Notes: generated by a model from the sequence alone, not told the origin. Shown: positions 34,613 to 44,474, numbered from the stretch's first letter. The stretch: 64,000 nucleotides of DNA from an uncultured Bacilli bacterium (GCA_934096805.1 CAKOMW010000001.1:434001-498000); one strand, 5' to 3'. Numbers and translations are program-made.

Positions 34613-36241
34613 ATGGATAAAGAAAAGATTTATATATTTGGGCATCATAATCCTGATACTGATTCGGTGTGTGGTGCAATTGCTCTTTCATATTTAAAGA
34701 ATAAGCTTGGGTTTAATACTGAGCCTAGAATACTTGATAATATTTCTCCTGAAACTTCTTTTGTTCTTGATTATTTTCATGTGGCAAAGCCTAAGCTTTT
34801 GGATGATGTTAAGTTACAGATAAAGGATATTTCTTATCATAAGAATTATTTTGTTAAGAGTACTGATTCTATTTTGAAGGCTTATAATTTTATGAGTGAC
34901 AATCAGATAACTGGGATTCCTATTGTTGATAAGGATAATAGTTTTGTTGCTCTTATTACTCTTAAGATGTTGCTTAAGGAGTTTATTGGGGATAATCTTA
35001 CTAAGATAAAGACTTCTTATGCTAATTTGATTGAAGTACTTAAAGGAAAAGAGGTTCTTCGTTATTTTGATGAAATAGAAGGTGATGTTTTAGTTGGAGG
35101 TTATAAATCGATGATTTTTGTATCAGAGGTTGAACTTTCTTCTAATGATATTCTTATTACTTCAAATAGACCTATTATAATTAAGTATGCTATTGAGCAA
35201 GGAGTAAAAACAATTATTCTTGTTGGTTTACAAGAAATGGATGATGAGTGTCTTTATCTTGCAAAAGAAAATGGAGTAAATGTTATTAGTGTTTCGTATG
35301 ATACTTTTCATACTGCTAAGCTTGTTTGTTTAGCTAATTATATTTCAACTGTAGTTGAAAGGGGAAGGGCTATTTGTTTTAATGAGAATGAGTATTATGA
35401 TGATTTTATAATTGCTAGTAAGAAATTAAAACATAATAATTATCCTGTTATTGATAAAGATAATAAGTGTTTGGGCCTTCTTCGTCTTACTGATGTTGAT
35501 AATGTTAATAGGAAAAAGGTTATTTTGGTTGATCATAATGAGGAAGAACAAAGTGTTTTAGGTCTTAATGAAGCTTCGATTGTTGAGATTGTCGATCATC
35601 ATAAACTTGGTAATATTACTACTTCTAGTCCAATTAATTTTAGAAATATGGCAGTTGGTAGTAGTAATACAATAATATATAATCTTTATAATGAGAATAA
35701 GGTTTCTATACCGGATGATATGGCTGGTCTTATGCTTTCTGGTATACTTTCTGATACGCTTATTTTGAATAGTCCAACGACTACTGATGAGGATGTGAGA
35801 GTTGTTTCTGCTCTTTCTAAGCAACTTGATATTGATTATAAGAAGTATGGTTTTGATATGTTTAAAGCTGGTACTTCAATAGTTGGAAAGAGTAAAGAGG
35901 AAATTTTAACTACTGATATTAAGTCTTTTGCTTATGATGATAAGAAGTATGCTGTTTCGCAAGTGTTTACTTTAGATGTTGATGAAATACTTAAGGATAT
36001 AGATGGATATATAGAAGTACTTAATGATATAAAAAAGGATCTTGGTTGTTCTTTTGCGGTGGTTTTCATTACTGATATTATTAAGAATGGTTCTTATGTT
36101 ATTTATACTGATAGGGCTAAGGATGTGCTTGATCAAGGTTATATGATTAGTAGTCATCAAGGAATGTATTTGGATGGACAAATTTCTAGGAAAAAACAAA
36201 TTGTTCCAACGATTATTTCGGGATTTAATAAATTACAATAA
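34613..36241 (+). CDS. ppaC: Manganese-dependent inorganic pyrophosphatase with CBS and DRTGG domains
   Basis: 542 aa; I prefer ATG 34613 (MDKEKIYIFGHHNPDTDS) since family members begin here, though ATG 34601 is possible. DHH-family class II PPase: HHNPDTDSVCGA motif, a regulatory insert with a CBS pair and DRTGG domain (residues ~65-290), VDHNEEEQS, EIVDHHKLG and the DHHA2 C-terminus (SHQGMYLDGQISRKKQIVP). Hydrolyses PPi; CBS domains bind adenine nucleotides to tune activity. Confidence 0.93.
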   Translation: MDKEKIYIFGHHNPDTDSVCGAIALSYLKNKLGFNTEPRILDNISPETSFVLDYFHVAKPKLLDDVKLQIKDISYHKNYFVKSTDSILKAYNFMSDNQITGIPIVDKDNSFVALITLKMLLKEFIGDNLTKIKTSYANLIEVLKGKEVLRYFDEIEGDVLVGGYKSMIFVSEVELSSNDILITSNRPIIIKYAIEQGVKTIILVGLQEMDDECLYLAKENGVNVISVSYDTFHTAKLVCLANYISTVVERGRAICFNENEYYDDFIIASKKLKHNNYPVIDKDNKCLGLLRLTDVDNVNRKKVILVDHNEEEQSVLGLNEASIVEIVDHHKLGNITTSSPINFRNMAVGSSNTIIYNLYNENKVSIPDDMAGLMLSGILSDTLILNSPTTTDEDVRVVSALSKQLDIDYKKYGFDMFKAGTSIVGKSKEEILTTDIKSFAYDDKKYAVSQVFTLDVDEILKDIDGYIEVLNDIKKDLGCSFAVVFITDIIKNGSYVIYTDRAKDVLDQGYMISSHQGMYLDGQISRKKQIVPTIISGFNKLQ

Positions 36242-36242
36242 T

Positions 36243-36272
36243 AAAAACAAGATTTGTTTCTTGTTTTTTTTG
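36243..36272 (+). terminator. Intrinsic terminator after ppaC
   Basis: AACAAGA-TTTGTT-TCTTGTT followed by a long T run. Confidence 0.8.
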
Positions 36273-36298
36273 TGGTTTTTGGTGCTAAATTGTATAAA

Positions 36299-36369
36299 AA
36301 TACACAGTAAAGTGTTGAAAAGTGTGAAAATATGTTGTAAAATACACAGTAAACTTAAAAAAACTGTGT
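36299..36369. repeat. Repeated TACACAGT sites with an inverted copy
   Basis: TACACAGT occurs near 36301 and again near 36342, the latter mirrored by ACTGTGTA about 12 nt on. Could be a hairpin or binding sites. It lies downstream of two convergent genes, so a regulatory role is uncertain. Confidence 0.3.
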
Positions 36370-36383
36370 AAATTTTTATATTA

Positions 36384-36426
36384 TGAAAAAAGGACTTTAA
36401 TGAATAGATTTCATTTGGTCCTTTTA
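36384..36426 (-). terminator. Terminator of the TetR gene
   Basis: AAAAGGAC and GTCCTTTT flank a ~25-nt AT loop; on the minus strand the stem is followed by T residues. Confidence 0.55.
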
Positions 36427-36981
36427 TTTATTAATGTCTTCTGGTAGGAGAAGGTTTATATAGTTTAATATTTCTTCTTTAGTGTATTTTTGATTGTTTA
36501 ACCAAGCTATACCGATGTTAAATATTGCACCAAGATAGAATTTTGCTATTATATCGTTTGGGATTTTTTCGTTTTTTTCGGCATTTAATCTATTTGTTAT
36601 GTCTTGATTTAGAACGTCGTATAGGATGTCCATGGTTATGCTGTTTCTGTTGTTTATCATTAATTTTTTGTATATTTCTTTTTTATCTTCAACGTGATTT
36701 AAAAATATTTTTATCATTTCCATGTAGTATTCTTTGGTATTTTCAATGTGCTTGTTGGTTTCTAATTCTTTAGTGAAGTTTTCTTTTAGTTGTTTTATAT
36801 ATTCTTCAAGAAGGTCATATTTATCATTGTAGTGGGCATAGAATGTGGAACGATTTACTAGAGCATGGCTACAGATGTCTGATACTTTTATTTCCTCGAA
36901 TTGTTTTTCTTTCATTAGTTCAATTAGGGTATTATATAGATTGTTTTTTGTTTTTATTACTCTTAGATCTTTTTTATTCAT
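36424..36981 (-). CDS. TetR/AcrR-family transcriptional regulator
   Basis: 185 aa. N-terminal helix-turn-helix KVSDICSHALVNRSTFYAHY (residues ~34-53) and an all-helical C-terminal ligand/dimer domain of the TetR_C type. Divergent from the MMPL exporter gene with ~180 nt between, so it is probably the repressor of that exporter and of itself. The inducing ligand is unknown. Confidence 0.88.
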   Translation of the reverse strand: MNKKDLRVIKTKNNLYNTLIELMKEKQFEEIKVSDICSHALVNRSTFYAHYNDKYDLLEEYIKQLKENFTKELETNKHIENTKEYYMEMIKIFLNHVEDKKEIYKKLMINNRNSITMDILYDVLNQDITNRLNAEKNEKIPNDIIAKFYLGAIFNIGIAWLNNQKYTKEEILNYINLLLPEDINK

Positions 36982-37107
36982 TTTTTATCACCATTTTCAT
37001 TATACTATTTTTTGAATATTTGTAAAGATATTATACTTTTAGTTGTTTATTTATACATACAGTTTTTGTTTTTCGTTGGTTATGTTTACATAATGTGGTT
37101 TATGTTT

Positions 37108-37136
37108 TTGAATATTTTTAGTCTTTGGAATAGAAT
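37108..37136 (+). promoter_or_regulatory. Promoter of the MMPL exporter gene
   Basis: TTGAAT (37108-37113), 17 nt, TAGAAT (37131-37136). AT-rich near-palindromic sequence around 37010-37090 is the likely operator region for the divergent TetR protein, but no clear operator can be named. Confidence 0.5.
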
Positions 37137-37158
37137 TATAAAGCGTGGAGGTTATATT

Positions 37159-40100
37159 ATGAAAAAGGTTGCTGATTTTATTTGTAAGCATAAGGTTGGT
37201 ATTTTAATTATTACTGGTGTTTTATTTATTTTGTCTCTTGTAGGGATGAAACTTACTAGTATTAATTATGATATTCTAGTTTATTTGCCTTCGGATATTG
37301 AAACAGTTCAGGGACAAAATATATTAAAAGATGATTTTGATATGGGGGCTTATTCGATTGTGGTTGCTCATGATATGGATGCTAAAGAGATGCTTAGTTT
37401 TGAGGATAAAATAAGGGATATAGATGGTGTAGCTAAAGTTGTTAGTTTATATGATGTTGTTGGTACTTCTGTTCCGATTGATTTTTTACCTGATGAGATA
37501 ACTAGTAAAATGTATAAAGATGATACTTCTTTGCTTTTTGTTACTTTTGAGGATTCTACTTCTTCTGATGTGACTATTAATGCCGTTTCTAAAATAAGGG
37601 ATATATCTTCTTCTGATATTAAAGTTAGTGGTCTTTCTTCAATGGTTCTTGATACAATGAATTTATCGGATAAGGAAATAGTTATTTATGTAGTAATTGC
37701 TGTTTTACTTTGTCTTTTGGTTTTGGAATTGTCTCTTGATTCTTATTTGGTTCCAATTCTTCTTCTTTTGAATATTGGAATTGCTATTGTGTTTAATATG
37801 GGGTCTAATATAGTGTTTGGTGAGATATCTTATATTACAAAGGCTTTGGTTGCAATTTTACAGCTTGGTGTAACGACTGATTTTTCAATATTTTTGTACC
37901 ATTCTTATGCTGATAAGGTTGGTAAGTATAAGAATAAATCTTATGCAATGAGTGAAGCTATTGTTGAAACGTTTACGTCGGTTATTGGTAGTGCACTTAC
38001 AACTATGGCAGGATTTTTAGTTCTTTGTACAATGAATCTTACTTTAGGAAAGGACTTGGGCTTAGTTATGGCTAAGGGTGTTTTTCTTGGAGTTGTTTGT
38101 GTTCTTACTGTTTTTGCTAGTTTGCTTCTTTGTTTTGATAAGGGAATTGAGGCTACAAGGCATAAGAAGTTGTCTATTAAATTTGATAAGTTTAATGGCT
38201 TTATAATTAAGCATTATAAGGCAGTATTTGTTATTTTTTTACTTCTTCTTGTTCCTGCTTATATAGCTAATTCAAAGGTTGATGTTTATTATAAGATTGA
38301 TGAGAGTCTTCCTAAGAATTTAGAGAGTATTGTTGCTAATAAGGAACTTAAGGATAAGTTTGGTCTTGTCTCTACAGAGATTATTTTAGTTGATAAGAAT
38401 ATGAAATCTGATGAAGAAAAGAAAATGGTTGATGAACTTTCTAGTCTTGATGGTATTGATATGGTTTTATCTTTTTCGAAGCTTAGTGATTATGGTATTA
38501 CTTTAGATATGCTTCCTAATGATGTAGCAAGTATTTTTAATAGTGATAAGTATAAACTTATTCTTCTTAATTCGACTTATGATATTGCTACTGATGAGCT
38601 TAATGCTCAGATAGATTCTGTTAATAAAATAATTAAGTCTTATGATGAAGGGGCAATATTTGCAGGTGAAGGGCCTCTTACTAAGGATTTAGTTGTTACT
38701 AGTGATAAGGATTTTAATAATGTTAATTTTTCTTCGGTTATATGTATATTTATAATAATGATTTTTGTATTAAGGTCTTTATTACTTCCTATTCCTCTTA
38801 TTGCATCAATTGAGTTTGCAATATTTGTGAATATGGCTATTTCTTATTTTGGTGGAGATGTACTTCCTTTTGTTGGTCCGATTGTTCTTGGAACTATTCA
38901 GCTTGGGGCAACTATTGATTATGCAATTTTACTTACTACTAATTATAGAAATTATAGAAAGAAGGGTAATGATAAGTTTGTTTCTATGAAAATGGCTACT
39001 GATTATTGTGGTGGTTCAATACTTACTAGTGGACTTTGTTTCTTTGCTGCAACGTTTGGTGTTGGTCTTTATTCTGATTTAGAGATGGTTGGTTCGCTTT
39101 GTACTTTAATTTCTAGAGGTGCAATTATAAGTATGATTGTTGTTTTGGTTGTATTACCATCAATATTACTTATTTTTGATAGATTTATTATGAGAGGGAA
39201 TGGTATTATGAAAAATAAAGGTAAAAAATTAGTTTTTGGAGCTTTTTGTCTTAGCCTTCTTGTTCCTGTTAGTGTTATGGCACTTGATAGGGAAGAGACT
39301 GTTTATGCAAAGGTTGATGAAAAAGGAAAGGCTTCTGAAATAATTGTTAATGAACATATTATTAATAGTAAGAATAAAGAGGTTATTGATGATTATACTG
39401 ATTTAGAGAATATTGTTAATATAAATAATGATGATCCTTTTACGAGAAATAAGAATAGAGTTAGTTTTAAAACTTTAGGTAATGATGTTTTTTATCAAGG
39501 GACTACTACTAAGGAGTTACCTATTGGTCTTAGTATTTCTTATAAGCTTGATGGTAAGGATATAGAGTTGGATTCTTTACTTGGTAAAAAGGGTAGAGTT
39601 ACGATTGAGTTTAAATATTCTAATAATGATAAGCATGTTGTTAATGGTAGTAGTTTGTATACACCTTTTGTTGTTAGTACAGTTACTTCAATTCCAAATA
39701 AGGGAAATAGTAATGTTGTTGTTTCTAATGGAAAGGTTATAGATAAAGGAAATGGATACTTTATAGTTGGTCTTTCTACTCCTGGGCTTTATGAAAGTTT
39801 AGGTATTGATAGTTTTAAAGGGCTTGATACGGTTTCTATAAGTTATGATACTGATAATTTTGCTCTTAGTAGTGTTTATTCTTTTATAACACCAAAGGTT
39901 ATCGAAGAGTCTGATTTGTCTATTTTCTCAAAAATGGATAGTATTTCTAGTAATGTTAATGAGTTACAAAGTTCAATTAATAGTATTTCTAAGGGTTCTT
40001 CAAAACTTGTTGATGGTTCTAAGGATCTTCTTGATGGTTCTTCTTTGATTAAGTCTAAAGTTGATACTATTCTTTCAAAGATGGGGCTTTTAGAATCTTC

Positions 40101-40914
40101 GACTAGTGAACTTCATGAAGGAATTAATACAATGATTAAGACTATTAATTCAAAGAAGGGTGAACTTAATAATCCAGAGGTTTTAGAGAAAATTAGTGCA
40201 ATTGATAGTCAAATAACTGTCTCAAAAAATGAAATTGTTAGTTTGACTACAAAGAGTAGAACACTTAAGGCTAAGTATGATAATTATGGTCTTAGTAGTA
40301 AGAGTTATGATGATATACTTGCTATGGATGATAGTAATAAAATGAGTCTTTATGAAATTAAGTATGATTATGAAAATAATTATGATGATTATGTTTCAGC
40401 GATTAATGTTTTGACTGATGATGTTGTTAATTTAACTACTGCGAAGGTAATTATTGCTTCTTCAACAGATAGTGTTAATAAACTTGTTAGTGATCTTGAA
40501 TTATATCTTGATAAGTTAGAGGATGGTTCAAAGAAAATAAATGATGGTACTGTTTTATTGAAAGAGGGAGTTGGTTTGCTTGATAGTAAGATGGATGAAT
40601 TTAATAAAGGTACTAAGGAACTTAGTTCTGGTTTAGAAGAGCTTAATTCCGGTATTGATTTGTTTAATAAACAAGGTATTAATAAGATTAGTAAAGTGAC
40701 TGATAATGCTATGGTTTATAAGAATAATATTAAGTCTTTGATAAAGCTTTCTAATGATTATCAAACTATTTCAGTTAAGGATAGTAGTGTTAGTACTAAT
40801 ACTAAGTTTGTAATGGTTGTTGAGCATAAGGAAAAGAAAGAGGAAGTAAAGAAGAGTTCAGTTAAGAGTGAAAAGACTACTTTTGGAGATAGAGTTAAGA
40901 ATTTGTTTAAATAA
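37159..40914 (+). CDS. MMPL/RND-family exporter with a YhgE-like C-terminal extracellular region
   Basis: 1251 aa from ATG 37159 with GGAGGT upstream; the longer upstream frame has no ribosome-binding site. Residues ~1-690 form an RND permease with two halves, each with an extracellular domain and ~6 membrane helices (GEISYITKALVAILQLGVTT, DFSIFLYHSY; GTIQLGATIDYAILLTTNY). Residues ~700-1250 begin with a second signal-like segment (LVFGAFCLSLLVPVSVMA), then a beta domain and long coiled coil (SSINSISKGSSKLVDGSKDL), as in YhgE/Pip proteins. Looks like a natural fusion of exporter and surface protein. Likely exports lipids or drugs under TetR control. Confidence 0.88.
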   Translation: MKKVADFICKHKVGILIITGVLFILSLVGMKLTSINYDILVYLPSDIETVQGQNILKDDFDMGAYSIVVAHDMDAKEMLSFEDKIRDIDGVAKVVSLYDVVGTSVPIDFLPDEITSKMYKDDTSLLFVTFEDSTSSDVTINAVSKIRDISSSDIKVSGLSSMVLDTMNLSDKEIVIYVVIAVLLCLLVLELSLDSYLVPILLLLNIGIAIVFNMGSNIVFGEISYITKALVAILQLGVTTDFSIFLYHSYADKVGKYKNKSYAMSEAIVETFTSVIGSALTTMAGFLVLCTMNLTLGKDLGLVMAKGVFLGVVCVLTVFASLLLCFDKGIEATRHKKLSIKFDKFNGFIIKHYKAVFVIFLLLLVPAYIANSKVDVYYKIDESLPKNLESIVANKELKDKFGLVSTEIILVDKNMKSDEEKKMVDELSSLDGIDMVLSFSKLSDYGITLDMLPNDVASIFNSDKYKLILLNSTYDIATDELNAQIDSVNKIIKSYDEGAIFAGEGPLTKDLVVTSDKDFNNVNFSSVICIFIIMIFVLRSLLLPIPLIASIEFAIFVNMAISYFGGDVLPFVGPIVLGTIQLGATIDYAILLTTNYRNYRKKGNDKFVSMKMATDYCGGSILTSGLCFFAATFGVGLYSDLEMVGSLCTLISRGAIISMIVVLVVLPSILLIFDRFIMRGNGIMKNKGKKLVFGAFCLSLLVPVSVMALDREETVYAKVDEKGKASEIIVNEHIINSKNKEVIDDYTDLENIVNINNDDPFTRNKNRVSFKTLGNDVFYQGTTTKELPIGLSISYKLDGKDIELDSLLGKKGRVTIEFKYSNNDKHVVNGSSLYTPFVVSTVTSIPNKGNSNVVVSNGKVIDKGNGYFIVGLSTPGLYESLGIDSFKGLDTVSISYDTDNFALSSVYSFITPKVIEESDLSIFSKMDSISSNVNELQSSINSISKGSSKLVDGSKDLLDGSSLIKSKVDTILSKMGLLESSTSELHEGINTMIKTINSKKGELNNPEVLEKISAIDSQITVSKNEIVSLTTKSRTLKAKYDNYGLSSKSYDDILAMDDSNKMSLYEIKYDYENNYDDYVSAINVLTDDVVNLTTAKVIIASSTDSVNKLVSDLELYLDKLEDGSKKINDGTVLLKEGVGLLDSKMDEFNKGTKELSSGLEELNSGIDLFNKQGINKISKVTDNAMVYKNNIKSLIKLSNDYQTISVKDSSVSTNTKFVMVVEHKEKKEEVKKSSVKSEKTTFGDRVKNLFK

Positions 40915-40918
40915 AAAA

Positions 40919-40943
40919 GCAAGACTTGATTGTCTTGTTTTTT
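40919..40943 (+). terminator. Intrinsic terminator
   Basis: CAAGAC-TTGATT-GTCTTG followed by a T run, directly after the MMPL gene. Confidence 0.8.
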
Positions 40944-40966
40944 GGTGGTTATTTTTTGTTTTCTTT

Positions 40967-42685
40967 TTATTCTTTTTCAGTTACTAAAGGGGTAAAGTTT
41001 TTTATTGCTTCGATTAGTTTTGGGTGTTTTATACAGAAGTGAATGGTTGGGTTTTTACTTTTGGATAGGATTACATAATTGTCTTCAAGAATGGTGATTG
41101 TAATGTTATTAAATGTTTTGTCGTTTGCTTTTGTTATCTTGTAGTTTTTATTTTTTTCTTGGTATTCTATGGTTTGGTTGTAGTGTTTTAGATATTGATC
41201 ATAGGTGTAGGTTATGTTATCGTAAAAGATGTTTTCTAGGGCAAGGGTTATTTTTTCGTTTTTGTTTTCTATTTTATAGATTGTGTCATTTATTTTATTT
41301 TCTTTTAGGATGTCTTTTATGTTTTTTTCTTCCTCTTTTTTGTAGTTCATTATTTTTTTTATTTCTTGTTCTTGTAGATTGTTTTTTATTAGGATTTCTT
41401 TTAAGAGATTGTTATCAATTGTAAAGAGAGGAAGGGAAGAATAAATTCTTGTTCTTTTTGTTTTTATATTTTTATCTTTTATTAGTAGTTTTTTAAATTC
41501 TTGTTCATTTTCTTTTTTATATATTTCCATTAGAGGGCTTGCTTTTTTTAGTAAAAGGTTTGCTTTTTCTTTGTAGTATTTTAGTTCTTCTTTGTTTACG
41601 GTTAGGTAATATTTGCCTTTGTTGTGGTTTCCTTTGATGCATTCTCCGGATAGAGCAATGGTTCCTGATGTGTAGTCTATGTTGTTGTAAATGGTGCTTT
41701 TTTGGTTTTTAAAGTAGTATGGTGATATTTGTCCGGTCATGTATATGGGAATCCAGCTTTCTAGGCCTAGCATCATTTCATTGTATGGCCTATCTAGGTT
41801 GTGTATTATGTTTAGATGTAGTCCTTTTTTTAGACAACAAGCAATGGCAAACATCCACTTTTTACCGAATTCTTTGTCTTTGGCCATGTCTTCCATAGGC
41901 ATATTGCTATACATGAAGATGTCTTCTTTTGATTTTGATAGGACGGTTGTTTTAAAGAAGTCAAGTTCTCCTTGTTTCATTTGTTCAAGTCCATAGTAGT
42001 TTTTGGTTTTGCCTTTATAAAAAGGAATGTTTGGTATTTTTAATTGATCAAATTTTATTACTTTTATGTAGTCGTTTAGGTTGAAATTGTCGAAGTTTAT
42101 TAAGAATTTTTCTATTTGTTTGTCATTTGTTTCTTGGTTATTTATTAGGTATGATAGCAGGAGTTTCTTAGTTTCTTCTTTGTCTTCGATGGTTTTATCT
42201 TGACATTTTATAATGTTTTTTATGATTTCTTTGTCTTCTTTGGTGTTTTTTTTGTCTATTATATAGTTTACTACTTTGGTCCCAAAGCTTATTGGATCTG
42301 AGGGTTTAGCTTTGTTGTATCTTATTCTTGAGATGTGTGAGGAGTCAAAGTTTATATATTTTGACATATTATTGATGTTTATATTTAGTTCTTCGAGTAG
42401 AATGTTTAGGTTGTTACTGAATGTTTCATGATTGAATTGGGTTTCTGTTAGTGTTTTTGTTAGTTCCTTGGATATGTTTTCTTTTATAAGATAATTTTTT
42501 TCTTTGTTTAGTTCTTCGAGTGTTTTTATTATTTTTTTTAGTTGTTCACTTTCTGTTTTTGGTTTTCTTTCTCCGTTTCGATATCTACTTATTACTGATT
42601 CTGATATGTTTGATTTGGTTGAGAGTTCTTTTGATGTTAAGTTTAGTTTTTTTATGTAATTATTTAGTTTATCTTTGAATTCCAT
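40967..42685 (-). CDS. Long XRE-type helix-turn-helix protein, unknown sensor domain
   Basis: 572 aa; AGGAGG precedes the start at 42685 on the minus strand. An XRE-type HTH at residues ~5-60 (LTSKELSTKSNISESVISRY) and a second HTH-like segment near 90-125 (NMSKYINFDSSHISRIRYN). The remaining ~400 residues have no motif I can name: a region with KEDIFMYSNMPMEDMAKD and KKGLHLNIIHNLDRPYNEMM, a Lys-rich helical part, and a C-terminal beta unit (ITITILEDNYVILSKS). Might be a regulator with a fused sensory or effector module. It stands alone. Confidence 0.6.
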   Translation of the reverse strand: MEFKDKLNNYIKKLNLTSKELSTKSNISESVISRYRNGERKPKTESEQLKKIIKTLEELNKEKNYLIKENISKELTKTLTETQFNHETFSNNLNILLEELNININNMSKYINFDSSHISRIRYNKAKPSDPISFGTKVVNYIIDKKNTKEDKEIIKNIIKCQDKTIEDKEETKKLLLSYLINNQETNDKQIEKFLINFDNFNLNDYIKVIKFDQLKIPNIPFYKGKTKNYYGLEQMKQGELDFFKTTVLSKSKEDIFMYSNMPMEDMAKDKEFGKKWMFAIACCLKKGLHLNIIHNLDRPYNEMMLGLESWIPIYMTGQISPYYFKNQKSTIYNNIDYTSGTIALSGECIKGNHNKGKYYLTVNKEELKYYKEKANLLLKKASPLMEIYKKENEQEFKKLLIKDKNIKTKRTRIYSSLPLFTIDNNLLKEILIKNNLQEQEIKKIMNYKKEEEKNIKDILKENKINDTIYKIENKNEKITLALENIFYDNITYTYDQYLKHYNQTIEYQEKNKNYKITKANDKTFNNITITILEDNYVILSKSKNPTIHFCIKHPKLIEAIKNFTPLVTEKE

Positions 42686-42782
42686 ATTAGTTTCCTCCTT
42701 TTTGTTATTTTTATTATACTATATTTTTTTGATTTTTTTTATTAAATTGCTATTTCAGACAATGTTTTTGATGGTAATTTTG

Positions 42783-42811
42783 TTGATATCTTTGTTTTTT
42801 TGTACTATACT
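42783..42811 (+). promoter_or_regulatory. Promoter of the 361-aa membrane protein gene
   Basis: TTGATA (42783-42788), 17 nt, TATACT (42806-42811), about 20 nt before GTG 42832. Confidence 0.6.
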
Positions 42812-42831
42812 ATGTGCAGAGGTGGAAGTTT

Positions 42832-43917
42832 GTGAAAAATAGAAAGAATGTTGTTGTTGCAATTATTTTATTGGTTGTTTGCTTGGGGTTTGTTTTTTAT
42901 AGATTTGATTCTGGTTCTTCAGATTTAGAGAATGTGAAGAATTCTAAGGTTAAAATAGTAGAGTCTAAAGCTTCTAAACTTAAGCTCGTTGATTATTCGA
43001 ATGATGTTTTTTCAATGAAGGTGCCTGATGGTTATAAAGTAGATAGTGCAGGTGTTGGGGTTTTTTATGCGATTCATGTATATGATACTGCTGATTCAAA
43101 TAATTCAGTGTTTTTAATGGTAAAGATGCAACCATTGCTTAAGAGTAAGGCTTCGAAAAAACAATGGCAACAGTATTATAAGTTGGCAGGTGGTCAATAT
43201 CGTTTGTTTGCGGATGCTGTAGTACTTGATAAACCAACAACTGAAAGTTTTTATAAGAAGTTTAATGAAATCAGTAAGTATATGAATAATATTGATTCTA
43301 CTTTCGCTAATTTTAAGTTTCCTACTTATAGTAATTTTAAGAAGTTAGAGGAGTTTAAGAGTAGTGCTTCAATGAGTGGTGTTGCTCTTGATAGTAAGGT
43401 TCTTAGGGCAACTTTTACTGGTGATAATAATAAAAAAGGTGAGGGAATGTTTCTTGCTTCAATAGTAAATTTTGGTAATGTATATCAAGCTGGTATTGAT
43501 AATTCTTATTATATGGTTTATGACATTGTGAGTGTTACTGCGAATGAGAATGATTTTGTTGATTATAAAGATATACTTCTTAATTCAGTTAATTCAATTG
43601 AGTTTAATGATAGTTATGTAAAGAAAACTATTGATGATAGCAATGCTCAAACTAAAAAGACTCTTGAGATTAATGCAAGTATTCAAAGAGCGTTTGATTC
43701 TTATATGAGTGCTTGGGAGAGTAGAAATAAGTCTTATGATATTATGAGTCAAAAGCAAAGTGATGCGATACTTGGATATGAAAGGGTTTATGATACTGAG
43801 ACTAATGATATTTATAAAGCATATAATGGATTTACTGATGATTATGATGGTGAGAGATATAAATCTATAACAGATGATATGTATTCAAAAAAGACAAGTG
43901 GATATATAGAAAAGTAG
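42832..43917 (+). CDS. Anchored extracellular protein, unknown
   Basis: 361 aa from GTG 42832, 6 nt after GAGGTGG (42819-42825). One membrane segment (VVVAIILLVVCLGFVFYRF) then a soluble extracellular part with a DYSNDVFSMKVPDGYKVDSA opening reminiscent of PsbP/lipoprotein-like domains, and a helical C-terminus (TLEINASIQRAFDSYMSAW). Family not recognised. Followed by two small membrane ORFs that may belong to the same operon. Confidence 0.6.
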   Translation: MKNRKNVVVAIILLVVCLGFVFYRFDSGSSDLENVKNSKVKIVESKASKLKLVDYSNDVFSMKVPDGYKVDSAGVGVFYAIHVYDTADSNNSVFLMVKMQPLLKSKASKKQWQQYYKLAGGQYRLFADAVVLDKPTTESFYKKFNEISKYMNNIDSTFANFKFPTYSNFKKLEEFKSSASMSGVALDSKVLRATFTGDNNKKGEGMFLASIVNFGNVYQAGIDNSYYMVYDIVSVTANENDFVDYKDILLNSVNSIEFNDSYVKKTIDDSNAQTKKTLEINASIQRAFDSYMSAWESRNKSYDIMSQKQSDAILGYERVYDTETNDIYKAYNGFTDDYDGERYKSITDDMYSKKTSGYIEK

Positions 43918-43924
43918 GAATAAT

Positions 43925-44050
43925 ATGAAAAATAAAAGAATAGTTTGTGTTGTTATAGGAATTATTGTATTGATAGTTGTTATAGTTATTATTGCTATTA
44001 TAAGTAATAAACCAATGGTAATAGATAATTGTTACAATTGTAACAATTAA
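43925..44050 (+). CDS. Small single-pass membrane protein
   Basis: 41 aa, ATG 43925, seven bases after the previous stop. Almost entirely one hydrophobic helix (VCVVIGIIVLIVVIVIIAII) with a Cys/Asn tail (NCYNCNN). No family recognised, and no strong ribosome-binding site; translation may be coupled to the upstream gene. Confidence 0.45.
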   Translation: MKNKRIVCVVIGIIVLIVVIVIIAIISNKPMVIDNCYNCNN

Positions 44051-44074
44051 TAATAAAAAATAAGAAAATTTAGG

Positions 44075-44396
44075 ATGAGAAAGAATATACAAAAAATGAA
44101 AAAATATTTTATGACAACATTATTTATGCTAGTAGTATTCTTGGTGCTTGTAACTGTTAATGTTAGATATACAGAAAAACCAATGGGTTATATTAACGTT
44201 CATAACAATGGTAGGGGCATGGGCTATATGGAATGTTGAAGTTGATAGAGAGGATATTTTTAATATTAATGGTATTAATCGTGACATAATTGAACCAGCA
44301 TATGATAGCTATCAGCAGTATTATATAACAGCTAAGACAGGACTTTTTGTTGGAACATATACTGGAAAGATTTATAAGGGGCTGTTGGGAAATTAA
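44075..44396 (+). pseudogene. Frameshifted small membrane protein
   Basis: From ATG 44075 the frame encodes MRKNIQKMKKYF and a membrane segment (LFMLVVFLVLVTVN), then drifts to a TGA near 44236. An overlapping frame from ATG 44160 (no ribosome-binding site) encodes the plausible continuation: TFITMVGAWAIWNVEVDRED, then a hydrophilic 45-residue end. A single-base shift around 44185-44215 would join them into one ~105-aa protein. Two separate genes cannot be excluded. Confidence 0.4.
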
Positions 44397-44446
44397 ATAA
44401 TTATTTTTCTTGACATTTAAAACATTGTTTTGTTTGTCAAGTATGT

Positions 44447-44474
44447 TGTCTAATGTGAATGTATATATTATACT
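44447..44474 (+). promoter_or_regulatory. Promoter of the InlB-repeat surface protein
   Basis: TTGTCT (44447-44452), 16 nt, TATACT (44469-44474), upstream of the strong GAGGAGG at 44507-44513. Confidence 0.55.

Noticed and set aside
36301..36369. TACACAGT copies as the TetR operator
   Set aside because: They lie downstream of the TetR gene, between convergent 3' ends, not in its divergent promoter region.
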